Assembly (NCBI GenBank): GCA_020055645.1
Contig: CM034550.1
Span: forward strand, 17,745,001 to 17,809,000
Reading direction: 5' to 3'
Length of the DNA stretch: 64,000 bases
From: Tomocerus qinae
Taxonomy: Eukaryota; Arthropoda; Collembola; Entomobryomorpha; Tomoceridae
Within the stretch, counting starts at the first letter, position 1. Each line of letters starts with the position of its first letter. The position numbers and the translations under genes are program-made. A model generated the notes under the pieces. That model saw only the letters and a program-made list of their open reading frames with translations. It did no database searches and was not told the DNA's origin. Positions 14,411 through 27,500 of this stretch are shown here, in pieces.

Positions 14411-15473
14411 GACAATAGGGATTGATTTTTGTACCATTGAAAGGCATTATACGGTTTTGACTCTACTTTACGCAACCTGCAGGTTGCCAACTCTCTGGGT
14501 ATTCATGTGTCCATTTACTACTTAGGACGTTACTATTATCATGTCAATAAATCGGACAGGTAATAAGCGAATTCTAAAGATTAGTTTTTGTAGTTAGAAA
14601 ATGAAAAGTTGAGTAAGGCTGTTGACTGTCACTCACTCACTTTGAAAACTTTCACCAGGCAAAAGCAGAAGTACATAAATAATTCAATGACACTTCTCCT
14701 AAATAAACAATGTCCTTTCACTCTTATGCCGATGATGTGCAGACTGAGGTTTGATATCTGTTTGGCCCTGAGTTTTCTTTATTATGATTTTCACAACTCT
14801 TTCATTTCCTTTGTTTTGTCTTCTGCTCGAGAATTTGTTTGTCTTGTGGTTTTCGTCGAGTTGTGCTGTCTTGACTTGAACTTTGTTGTCTCCTACTACT
14901 TTTTCCGTTGACAGCTTACTGGTGCAGTTCTCGAGTGTCACTGCACTACATGTGCTGCTCCATGCAGTCATGTCAACTTTCCCTGGTTCTAGCTTAGTAG
15001 AGTTTGATTCTGTGTACCTCTCCGATTCGGTAATGTCTGTTTGTACACAACACTCCAATCCTTTTCTCTATTACTTATTAAATCAGGATACTGACTGAAG
15101 TGGATTGTGTAAAACAAAAGGTGAAAAGGAATTTTCTAACTTATAGGACTTATTGCATTACATCCTAACTCATTGTTCTTTTAGTTTCGTCTTCTGTGAA
15201 TTGCTATATTGCTCCCTGCTTGTGAATTGTATATGCTGGAGATATTGGCAATATGGTAATATTGTGGTAAGATTGTACGTGCACAAAGAGATTGTGAATG
15301 ACAGGTAGCAATTCGCAGTCTAAAATGATAGGCAGGTAATAAAGATTTATTGTACCCTTGTCACCAATCAAAAGAGTATTGCTAAAAATTACTTGATAAA
15401 GTGAAAAGGTAAACTAGAAATAAAATCTTGAAAATCTAGTCCAATGTAATCATATTCTTTGTTGATTTTACAG
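14411..15473. other. Upstream region and probable 5'UTR intron of the DUF7042-7045 gene
   Basis: Ends in a pyrimidine tract and CAG at 15471-15473, so it includes at least the end of a 5'UTR intron. The first exon and promoter are not recognisable. Overlapping frames on both strands at 14609-15098 lack coding evidence. Confidence 0.5.
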
Positions 15474-15480
15474 GTTAAAG

Positions 15481-15598
15481 ATGAGAGGAAGTCACATAGT
15501 AATAATATTTGCAATTGCAATTGGAGCCACAAGCGAGAGTGGGCATTCTTCTTTGGTGTCTTCAGAGAACTATCAACCTGGAACTGCTGAAGCCAGAG
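15481..15598 (+). CDS. Exon 1 (first coding exon): start codon and signal peptide
   Basis: The exon encodes M-R-G-S-H followed by a hydrophobic I/V/A core, then a polar S/T/E/Q stretch. It ends in phase 1 at a GTATTT donor. A pyrimidine tract and CAG at 15471-15473 place an acceptor just upstream, so this exon also carries 7 nt of 5'UTR. Confidence 0.85.
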
Positions 15599-18500
15599 GT
15601 ATTTTTCCTATTTTAACAAAGCTAAAATCCATGACGTGAGAAATAATAGCAAAACACGCGTAACGAAAGATTTTCTAGTCAAATGAAGCGAATAACTAAT
15701 CACTAGAAAAGGGTATAAGTGTAACTGGTATAAGTGGCGGGATCTTTGAATGTCCAATTGAAATTTTAGTGCTGCTAGGTTTATTCAGATTTGGCCAATT
15801 GTACAATTCCTTTGTTTTGTCTGATTCAGTTTTCCGTATTGGTGAAGCCTGTCTGTGTGATGCTCTTGTGCTAAGTAGCAAAAAGCTTTAGTTGTCTCAT
15901 TTGCATTAAATCACTAGAATTTCGAAAGCTGCACGTTTGAAATGGAGGTCCATTGTAGCTAGCAGTATGAGTTTTTGTTGTAGCACTCTGACTGTTCTGT
16001 TGTCAGTTTAGTTGCATTGAACTGTAAAGAATGAAAAGTGTAACACTTTCGAGTAGAAGAAAGAAGGGAAGAAACTTAGAATTGTAAAACAACAAGTACC
16101 CATTGCTGAATTCTGAAGTAGCGACATTCAAATGCAATATTTAGAAAATGGGAAGACACAATGCAATGCAATAGAAAGTGGAAATGGGAAGAGACAAATC
16201 CTGTGACAAATCCCAGACTGCTCTCTACGTATTGTATACATTGTGCTATTATAATTTGATACTGTTGTGTTTTGTGGGTCTTGTGAGAAAGTGAAAGGCT
16301 TTCTATTTATATCTCTGAGGATGGTACTGATGTGAGTAGATAGGGAAAGTAATGGTACAATAGTATTAAAGTAAAGGACAAATACTCGAAGCTGCTTTCT
16401 CTCAAGAGTCTCCTAGTTGTTTAACACTGTCATGAGCATGCAGAGAAGAAAGTAAGATGGTTGAGAGGCAAATGGATTTGGCTAGACCATGGAGTGTCCT
16501 CTGAGAATAAAATGTCCATCCATCAGAAACAGTTGCCTTTTGGCTCTGACACGGCTGTCAACTCCTATTTTGGTTTATATATTTACTCTCCAACAGACAC
16601 TTTCCTCATATCTACTACTCATATCTACTAATAACTGCGGCTTTACTTTCACCAGTTGTACTAAATAAGCAATACACAAAATACAACACCACTTTATGAA
16701 ACTATAATATCCGTTCTGTATACACTGTAGTCACTTGCCTATCTAATGTGATAGCATATGCACATTATTGACCACTTCTGAAGATGAAACCTGTCCATCC
16801 ATCCAAATACATCCATATTGCTACTAGGAAAATGAACTATTTTTAATTTCGAAATTTTTACTTGATTCTGTAATTTAATGTGGTAATCCTAATAGAGTTG
16901 AATGGCAAATCGTTGAATGACTGGAACATTATTAACCCAAGGAACCTAATAAAAGTAACATGTTGATAATTATTATGTACAACTAATTATGTTAATGGTA
17001 TTTCAATTCACTGCTGTTTTTAAAATATAGGCTATATTGTTTTAAAAATATTATTATACAATGTAGTTCAATCTTCATAAGATTAAATAGTGATATTGGA
17101 TTTAACTAGGAAGCTATAACTGTCTAGTTTTTTGCCCGCGCTTTTCTGGAATTAATCTTAAATGGGGCGTATTAATTCAATTCCATTACTGAGTAGTGTT
17201 TTTTTTACATTTCCCCAATACGCACATATTCTCTTACCGGAAATTCGTTTATCCACTATTATATTATTGTCTACTATGTTCACTACTGCCGAACTGATAG
17301 ATACAATTATGTCTCAAAATTAGTGCTTAGGTCAAGGCGAACAAGAAAAAATGTATTGTCCCCTCGAAAGCAATAAAAACAGGAGCGCAAATCATTTTTA
17401 CGAGTCCCTCGGTAAAATTAAAGAAGACTTCCATGAACGGCAAGGTAGAACAATAATCTCAACATCCAATCGAGCAAATTGTTTTTGTTTTCATTTTGTT
17501 TCAATCTGATATGATTTGGTTTATCTATAAGCTGTATTCTTTTAAATGGCTATATTCAGACGATACACATGTTTAGTCATTATGGGTTGAGTTAAGGTAG
17601 ATAAATTAGATTGCATTTATATTTACGCAGACAGGAGAGTAATTACTGAAAGTTATGGAGGATTTGTGTGGTAGATACACAGAGAAAACATGTTTTCCCC
17701 ATTACAATTCATTTGAATGTGGATAAATATATAATGATCTGAATTAGGATAATTTGTATCTAATCTTTTATTGCGTACTATAATAGTGTCCAATGTTATA
17801 AAAGTAATACATTAATCATATCCCTCTTGCAATTGTTATGAAACATCCAATTCAGTGCTTGAAAATTCAAAATAGATGTGTTTTTCGCTTTGGGCAGAGA
17901 AACAAAAGAAGAAAACGGTAAAGCCATTACTTTATGGAGGATATAGGATAGGAAATAAATAGTTGAACATAGCATAATGGTATTGCACATTCCATAGCAC
18001 TGAACTCGTTAATGTTGTACATATGGAAGGGATGATAGTAGTAGAGCTAGTACGTGTATCTTGCCTACCTTACATAATGCTTTGCATTTCAATTTTCTGT
18101 TGCTTTTCTGTTGATGTACACAGAGGCGTAGCTGCGGAGTAGACACTTTCATCCTTATCTGTAATATGTATGTATTTACTTAGCAAAACGTACATACAAA
18201 AAGGAAAGTGTTGGGTCTGCCTTGCCTTATATTATGTTGGCATCATCCGCCCTATTATTGTCATGCCTTGTCTGCCAGAATCTCCTAAACTAAACTCTCC
18301 TATTGTGTTCTGTGGTCGGGCTTTCTATATGGCCATACTACTAAACCTTAACTGGGGCCACAAACTCAACTCAAGTAGTATTAGCCGCATAACCTTTCCT
18401 CAATATTTCCCAAGGGCCGGCTTACCTGTCACATTACAATCTAAAATATTATAGTCAGTTTCAAATAGCCACTGCACCAGAGTGTTTCCTAAATGTTTTC

Positions 18501-21500
18501 CTATTGTTTTAAACATTGTACATCTCCCTACATAATGTTTTTACCTATCTGCAAAATGAAAAGCACCCAATCAGACAAATCTACTAAGAATTAACGTTTT
18601 AACAATAAATAGTAATATACACATTACATAAAATCACTTTTAGCATATTTTACCTTTAAATACCATTAAATATTATCCACATTGCAAATATTATATTTTT
18701 ACTCTCGATAATGCAGATCATTTAATAAACCGGATGTGATAGTATGCTAAGTAATGTTATAGTCGATTATAGCCTACGTAAATAACGTTGGATTCACACT
18801 GGCTATAGTATAGTGCTTAAATCGTAGTATTGGTATTACTATTGTTATTATCTGTAAAATAATTAAAAGCAGGAAATTGGCGGCTGTAGTATTGTAAATA
18901 AATAGTCGAAAAGTACAACCGAGCGAAGGAAGATTTCGTTAATTGCTATTAATTTCATTTGTGAGTGGATTGTTATAGAGGAAAGAATGAAGACAAATTG
19001 TTTTTATTTCTTTTTGTGAAGGATCGGAAGGATGCCATATACCAAGTCGATGGGAGGGTAAATTCTTCCAATCGGGTGTTCACCAAACCATTACAATCAA
19101 TCGTAATACAATCAGTACAAAGGGAAAATGTCTCGAAGCCGACGGAGAAAAGTACCTCGTTTTCAATGAGTAAGTATTTTCCAAATTAAGTTTGTTGTCC
19201 CTTGAGTTCTCTTATTATATCCTTTAAGTAAAAGCTTTGTTCTTACAGCTATGGGAATATTGCCTTTCTTTTCGTTAGTGCTCTGTTTTCAAGGCAAACC
19301 ACTGTTGATACAGATTTAATTCACACTACAAGATACAACTTTGGTTTAACAGATGTACATCCTCTACTACTTTGCTAGTAATGTTTTCCTTTTATCCATA
19401 GAGTATTCTATAGTCACACATTTTCCCTTGAAATGGAATTAAATTGATAAATTGCATCGTAAGCAAATCTCAATACGATCATTAGATTTACTGTTGAAGA
19501 GAACTACATGTAAATATTCACTTTAGTGGGTATTTTTACAAATCCTACAATAAAACGTTTTAGAATGAATCATTTGGAATGTTTAGAATCATTGGTAAAA
19601 CTCTGTAAATTAGTTCAAGATGGAATGTAAATGGATATTATTCTTTATCCGAGCATTTCTTTTAGTTGGAAACAAGTAGTCTGTAAGTAAATCCTATTAA
19701 TGGTACTACTGTAGAGAATTGACTTGACCCTCTAATTGGATTAAATATGCAAAAGCCCTCTTTGCACAACCGCTGTGAGAAAAAAGGGGAAACAAAGTCA
19801 GAATGGAATAAATTGAATGAATGAATGAGCAAATGTGTGCAGTAATTGAAATTCAAGCTGTGTATCATATAAAATCTGGCCTGTACTCAACTGACTTACA
19901 CTAGGCCATTCTAATTCATAATGGAATGTATTTCATCTATATCAACTATAAAGTTAAGTCAACATAGATATAAAAATGCCCTAATATGTTTCCTATATCC
20001 TTTATGATTTACTTTTATGTACGTTCAGGGCATTTTTTTTCTCGTCGCTGTAAAACTAATTTCCTCTACTCCGCTTTCAAGTTGGGACAAAGCCTCGGCT
20101 GGAGTGTTAAACTACATATTATACTTCTTGTGCGTGTAAAAAACTAATAGAAAAACTCAAGAGCTATAGAGAGTAGGAACAAAGTGTAAACCAAGCACAT
20201 CTCACTCCCCCATTTTTAATCCACTAAACTCAACTGGTAATTTTCTTAATTACTTCTGCGTGCTTTCTAATGAGAAAATGTAAGTGAGAGTGTCACAGAG
20301 TTCCGCTCTTGAGTGTATCTAATATTTAAAATTGACATGCATGACAGAATTAGTGTAACTCCATCACATTTATAGCCTTATCGGTGTAATACTGTGTTGT
20401 AATTGACTTCGTGGCTCTAAAGCGGAATATTGGTTCAAACATGATTATCTCTAGGAAGGAAAGAAGTTTCGGGAATTTAATATACATGAGTGTCATTGTT
20501 GTAGAAATATGAATGAATGGGGAAAGAGATCATCCTGTGAATGTGTAAATTGTCAATTATAGTAAATAATTAGCTAGATGTGACTAGCAGCTGAAAGGTA
20601 AATTAAAACAGTTGGAAGTAAGATAAAATTGCCAATTTAGGAACAAATCACAATTAACAATGGCACTACAGGCTGTCTGATAAATACTTGAAAGTGTTCT
20701 AAGCCCTGTAACTCCTGAACAGAGGCTGCTATGAAAATGAGATAACCACCATAGGAAAGACAATCGTATTTTCAACAAAATGGGCTATAATAATAATTTT
20801 TAAAAACCTTCGTTACACACATTAAAAATGGGAAAGTCAAAGGCCAATTTCCCTTGTTAAAAATCTCAAATAAACACAAAATTACTTATTTAATTCGCTT
20901 CCGTCTTCTGTGATTTTGGTAACGATTTTTCAACCGAATTGCGATTGAATAAAATGCAGATTGAAGCCATTAAAATCCTGTTGAAATGACATTCTTGGGT
21001 TTCAAAGACCACCATTTAGACTAAGTTGTTGAGTAAAAGTTTGTTAAAGTCACTTGACAAAGCAACAATAACTGCACAAATTTTAACAAAGCTGTAAAAA
21101 TTACTAAAAGTGCTGGGCCGTTCCAGTCGTTCCTCTAGACACTAGTCCATCGCTTAGGATTCTGATTTACAGTTAAAATTATTTGTCTTGAAGGGCAGCT
21201 CTCAGACCAAGTGTTCTTTTTTCAGAAAATTCTGCATCTCTTAAATGTTGCATTAGTTCATTACCTTTAAATAATGATCATTGGAACCCAATCGGGCTAG
21301 CTCAGATAAATCCAAAAGGAAATTCATTCTGCATCAGCTACAGACTGATGAAAACAATTTATTAAAGACCTGAGACGTTTGGTTTCCTTCGGACGATAAA
21401 ATGTCTTTAATTTCGCTCTTTCAATATGCCAATGTGGTGTTTAAAGTCTTAATTTTTTCTAAACGTCTAATGTCTAAACCAAGAGGGGTAAAATAGTTTT

Positions 21501-24500
21501 ATAACTATTTTCGTACTCTTTTGAATGTTATCTATCACTTTTCATTATCATCGAAAGCTTAAGTTACTATTCCTAAAAGTGTCACCGTTCCAATTATGTC
21601 AAGTATACACACAATTATAGGCTATTTTGATATTTTTTTGTCGAAATGCTGACCCTGTAATAAGGGTCACCAAAATTATTATTATAACCCATTTTGTTGA
21701 AAATACGATTGTCTTTTCAATGGTGGTTATCTCATTTTCATAGCAGCCTCTGTTCAGGAGTTATAGGATTTAGAACACTTTCATGTAATTATCAGACACC
21801 CGGTATAATGAAACTAGAGATAGATAAAATATAGTACAAACCAGAAATTTTGATTTGGACTACTTTGCACTTTATGGGACACAGCCTATCTGCTATTTAC
21901 ACATGATTGTGAAAACAATTTCCAGAAATTACAATTCAAATGACGTTCTAGAAATGAGAGTTCTGAATCTATAAAAATCCATTTTGTTAAAAACTATAAT
22001 GATCTAATTGGGATAATAAATGTGTATCTGTGTGTGACTCCGGAGCATATCCAGTCCCTTGTGTAAACAAATGCTTCCATGCTTAAATGTATTTCAAGTC
22101 TTGAAAACCTGTATCATTTGCATAAATCTAGCTATTGAGAATTTCAGACTGAATTTTGTAAAAAAAAAGCAGTTTACAAATTGCTTGATGATTTGCAGAC
22201 GGGATAGCTGTTATCGCTGTGTAGTCTTCCATGAGAAACATCCAAATGTTCTTCAGTATAAAGAAAGTAAGTGTATCAACGTTTATTTTTGTAGCTACTT
22301 GAGAAGTGAGGCTCGCAATGAATGTTATTACAAAATGTGATTACAGCTTTCTGCGTTCCTGAGCGTCGGTCAATTCCAAGTCTGTGCTCTACAATCACAG
22401 GGGATGCGAATTTGTTTTCAATGTTTCGTTTGGACGCAGTTGCAATAGACTGTCCTTTTAAAGGACCGTTTACATTCACGTACAACCGAGGACACGGAGA
22501 TTGTCATTATCCAGTATCGACAATAGACACTTGTATACATCCTTCTCGACTTCTGCTGAATTATCAAGCTTGTCCCGATGTCCCTCGCTCCGAAAGTACA
22601 AGTAAGTACCTCCTGGCACTTTTATTTTATTGATTTACATTGAATAAGCAAATTTTGAAATTATTTCTACAAATTAGAGCTCCAGGTGAGAATGTTAACA
22701 TTGCGTATTATTATTTGTAGTATACTTTAGTACACAGATGGTATGTTAGTATGCGAGTATTTATAACTTAAAATTAAAGTTCGGTGACTATAGTGCATGG
22801 TTTAAAGAAAATGAAATAAGCAGAGAAATTAATAAGATTATCTCGAAATGATTAAGTATGTTAATGTGATTTCTGTCGTAAATTTCGGCAAGCTAATAAC
22901 AAGCAATTACTTTTACAAACAACAGCAGTGGCTATGATGTATTAGGTTTTCTTGCTAAATAGTAGCGTAGAATAGGAGCTGAGGTAGAATAATATGGTAA
23001 TGAGTGGATTCTCTGTGAAATTGTATTTTGTTATGTTGTAGGCGAAGAGCTGCAGTGCTTGGCAATGTGGAAGGAAGGTTCTTCCCGGTATCTCTTAGGA
23101 CTAATTCAATATCAGCACCATTCCTCGTATGAGGAAAGATTTCGTTGTTTTGTCTACGAAAAGATGAAAAAGAGTGTAAGTGGGAGTAGCAACAACGGGC
23201 ATCTTAACAACTCTGATGGGACTGTCATGTTTCGTCTGGCTCAATCGGGAGATGCTACTTGTAATGGATTAACTCCATCCGAAGGCTCGAGAACATTGTC
23301 GTTGCGGCGCATAGGTAAGTTTTGTATCTGTACATACATTAAAGAACTTAAGACATTTCCTCGCCTCTCTAATGTAACTACTAGTAGAAAGAATCCTTTT
23401 TTGCACAACAGAAACGAACATAGATACATTGAGTGGAGTGCACTGCTCTGTGCACGAAAGTTTTCTATTAAATTATGTATACTGAAGTAGAGTACATAAA
23501 TTGGTGGAATGAATTTCCTTCACAGACTTTTTTAAATGGAAGGAAGGGATAGAATAAAGTACATAGGTACATTTACACAAAAGAACGGACAAAATACTCC
23601 GTCATGTCTTATAAAACACAGGTAAACATATAAAAATAAGGGTGATGGAACTGTATACACGACTTTGCTATTCTACTTAACAATACTATAAGTATATCTA
23701 TTTAAGTTTTAGTAGTTTAGAGGAGAACAGACTTGGATACACTGACTAGGGAGTTCTGCGTTATGGGACTTAACGGCTTAGCTTTACTAATCGATAAATA
23801 AGATAAGGATTTGACTTCTTTAGTCAAGTTAACAGTAAACTCAAGTTCTACTTTAGGCAACTTTATGTGAATCCACTCTACCAACTACTTCCTATTTACT
23901 ACACTTAGATATATAAAACTATAAATAGACAACATGGCTTATTACATTACGTAGTTAGCTTAGGTAACTTAACTTTTCATGAGTTTCTACTTCTTTTCGA
24001 CTCTACTGGAGTAAAATAATCTTCCCTTTCACTCTTTTAGGCTTTTCTTTTTACGCACTTTACCGATATACTCCCAAAAAAATCCTTTTTCAACCCGCTA
24101 TCTTTTTGAAATAATGCTTTTCATGCAAATCAAAATTTTCCATTTTTGGGTAACTTAAGTTCTGATTTTGCTAATTACTCGTGTAATAGTAATTGGGTGA
24201 TATATTAGATTCAGGTAATAGATTTTTCGAAGTGCCAAATAATATGTAAATATTCTGGCGTAAGCTTTTAGTCATTAGCATAACATAATTTATAAAAAAC
24301 CTGAATTTGTAAGAAAAATTATTGGATTTTGAAATACACACGATTATAATTATCTGGTTTGAGAACTTTTGACTGTTTTTTAAGACGTGAGTTTGTATAG
24401 GCGTGTCAAATTAATACTGGGGAGGTAGCTTAGACACAATTCTAGACTCAGAAGGATAACGAAGAAGGATGAAGGGTTTCCCCAAGGACCCATTTGAAGA

Positions 24501-27500
24501 CTACGCTACTGGTGCCTAGTGTGTATGTGTTTAATACAGACTACTATATATTGTAAAATATACTTTTGTGCTGAGCGAAGTAAACCTAAAAGACAAACAA
24601 AGAGAAAGTAGAGGAGAAAAGGAAGTAAAGTGCAAACTCCGTTATTCGAGCAGGTGAAGTTTGGGAAAGTATTTTGTGTTAGGTATCTCAACATTTCGGT
24701 AGGTGCTATAGGCTAATTTCGATATTATGGATGGTTGAATTGAAAGACTTGTGTGAAATGCGTAGGTTTGCTTTGTACTGTTGGCATTCGGTCGTTCTGT
24801 TTTGTTGTTTTGTGAAGTAGTTCCATTGTATCTGTGCAAGGTTTGCTAAGGATTTTTACACGATAAAAAGAAAGTTGGTAGTAGAGAAAGAATAGTGAGA
24901 GAAAAGTGGTAGAAGTAAAAGAATGAGGAAACAGAAATAGAAAAAGTCCAACTTCAATGTCAAAGACACTTGTACGTACTACTCTGTCCTATATGAACAA
25001 TCCAACGTACAGAAATGCAGTTAAACTGCAGTGTAGTAATAGTACAATGTAATAAGAGAACATAGAGATAAGTGAAAGCAGTAGAGATAGTTGTGCCTGG
25101 CTCTGTTACGCACTTTGGTATTATCTGGGCCTGGTTAAGTAGCTATATTGTACTTGAGTGTATAATGTATCGTAATGTACACGTTATATCTACGGAATTT
25201 CTTGGGCTGTGCTCTCACGCACTTTCACTAACAAAAGATCTTTTATATCGTCTGGCATATAGCTTGTCTTGACTGTTCTTAATCTTAGCCTGAGCATTGC
25301 TATTATTCCGAGTTTTTGTGATATGCCCTTTATTTTACAATAGCATGGCATCGCACTCCATGTCTGGCTTTCTTTTTCAACGTTTCACTACTCCTTCGAC
25401 TTATCTGGATTGTATTTTGTATTGTGGCTCTTTAAAGAAACAACGACTTAGGTTTCCCTTTCCTTCTTGGCTTGTGTAACTCCAACTTTTAGACATACTT
25501 TAAGTGTGCAGTGTGGGAGGAGAGGAAAGAAGAGTTCGTTTGGCAGCGCTTAGTGAGTGGGTGCTAAGTTTCTGTTGATGTTGTGCTACTCACTTTAGAC
25601 GAATTCTTTTTTGGCACGTGTGTCTTTTGTAAGCTAGTCCCTTTCTATACGTTAGGGAACATTTTATTCTCGTAAACCCATAGTAAACGTTTACTCTCAA
25701 AGCTCCCTACATGAATTATGCAAACTTTTACTCCATATTTTCTAGTGTCATTATCGTTTGGCCACACAAGCTAAGGTGCATATATATAAACTTAAGATGT
25801 ATAGTTGGAAATTGGCGAAAATGATCTCTTTGTATGGATTGCAATTATTATTCTCTTTAGCTACATACTTGCAACTAATTATAACCAATTAAGTACACGT
25901 CTGTTGATGTAATTTTCATGCTATTAAAATCTTTTGTGTACATAAAACTTAATTACTGAGCTGACAGTTTGTATTGCAGGCGATTTGTTGTTATATGTGA
26001 TAATATTCATAATCTACATCTTGATAAATAATGCTAGTTATTGTAATATCTTTTGAAAACTTTATTTATTAATGACATAAAATTTTAATGTTAATACGCA
26101 AATGTGGAAACGGCGTATTACATTTTATAAAAATAAATATGACGTCAAATTGAAAAGAAAATGTAAATCCCAAACAAATCTGGTGATAATCATCAGCATT
26201 TTAAGTAGAAGGTGGTATGAGAATGTTTGTTTTTATTTCAGCCCCGACAACGAAGCCGTGTCAGTTTCCTTCGTGGCTCCAACTTCACGCTCAGTGGCAC
26301 AGTCTGGACCAGAAATCAACATTTGTTTTCAATACGAGCAGTCTTCGTGTAAGTAACTCAACAGACATTACTGGCATCGGGCCGAGTACGTTGACCATGA
26401 CGGCCGTTTGCTCGCAAATCCTGGAGAATCCTACTCTGGACACTGTGAGGCTCGTTCTTCACACTACTTCCGAATGGTACATCCTTTAGCTTCCTTATTT
26501 AATATATACCCAGTTAGGTGTATGTTTATACTGTTCATTGTAATGGTACATTTTGTAATTCCTTTGCAATAAAAAGGAGTATTATACTACAACAGTCTAT
26601 AATAATATAACCTCTCTGTGTAATGGGGAATGTAACAGAAAAGATAAATTACGATAACGATACACTTGGGTGAACAAACGAAACCATAACAAAACTGACC
26701 GTTTATTTATTACATTAGATCGGTCTTGGGACAGTAGGAGAAGATCATTTCTCGTATTCACTCTGCTAGCGATTAGCAAAGTAATGGAATGTCACTCGTT
26801 TTTAAATTAGATTGTAAAAAATCATAATTAATATCAGTAGGAGGAGGTTTAAGTTCTTTTTCACTCTAACTCGAAGGAAATCTGCAGCAATAAGTCAAAC
26901 TGGCAAAAAGGAGAAAAGAATAGGGGAACTGTGGTCTTAACTGACTTGACTTTTGGCTTGGCATGGCTGCAATGCAATTTACTTGTGTGTAACAACGAAG
27001 AGGAAGTAGTAATGTATAGTAATAGTCGTAATGCAGTGTGTGCAACAAACACGATAGAATTTTTTCCTATTAGTGGATTCCAGCAATAAGGCTTGAGTTC
27101 AGTTCAGTTGAATCAAGTCAAGCAATAGGCAATAGCTGACAGCAAAAGATTGTTTCGACTGACAGAGTGCACAGAATGATAAATTACCCTTGTCTCCTTT
27201 TCTATGCTATTAGTGTGGGGATAGGATACTGAGAAGTACATAGCACATACAAAACCGTCACACTAAACTCTTATGTATTTTGGCAATATAAAATACATTT
27301 GTATACTTTCCTAAGTTTTATATGTATTTCCATGAAAAAATCTCGAGTATATACATGGACAAAGTTTCTCAATAATATTTTTATTGTGTATAGGACACAA
27401 TAACCTTATAGCTAACACGTAGCTTTGGTATAAGCACTTTATAATATGTAGTGCTACTTTGTACTACCAAGTGGTATGTAGGAGGATGTGAATTCCATTA

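Larger units (their letters stand above)
20669..21803. mobile_element. Non-autonomous Tc1/mariner-type element with 132-bp terminal inverted repeats
   Basis: The left end (20669-20800) and right end (21672-21803) are near-identical inverted repeats of 132 bp. The right end reads inward as CCGGGTGTCTGATAA, the left as CAGGCTGTCTGATAA. Both sides are flanked by TA (20667-20668, 21804-21805), the target duplication of the IS630/Tc1/mariner superfamily. The 871-bp interior has no transposase-like frame, so the copy depends on a transposase made elsewhere. It sits in intron 2 of the DUF7042-7045 gene. Confidence 0.85.
19170..22198 (+). other. Intron 2 (3.0 kb), host of a mariner-type element
   Basis: This intron holds the Tc1/mariner-like element at 20669-21803, over a third of its length. 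The remainder is AT-rich with nothing recognisable. Confidence 0.75.

Noticed and set aside
14699-15058. 119-codon minus-strand frame rich in T, S, E and K
   Set aside because: No family features and no splice partners; overlaps two unrelated plus-strand frames. Frames of this length are expected by chance in 64 kb.
18121-18140. CAGAGGCGTAGCTGCGGAG, similar to some hAT element ends
   Set aside because: No matching inverted end or 8-bp duplication was found nearby.
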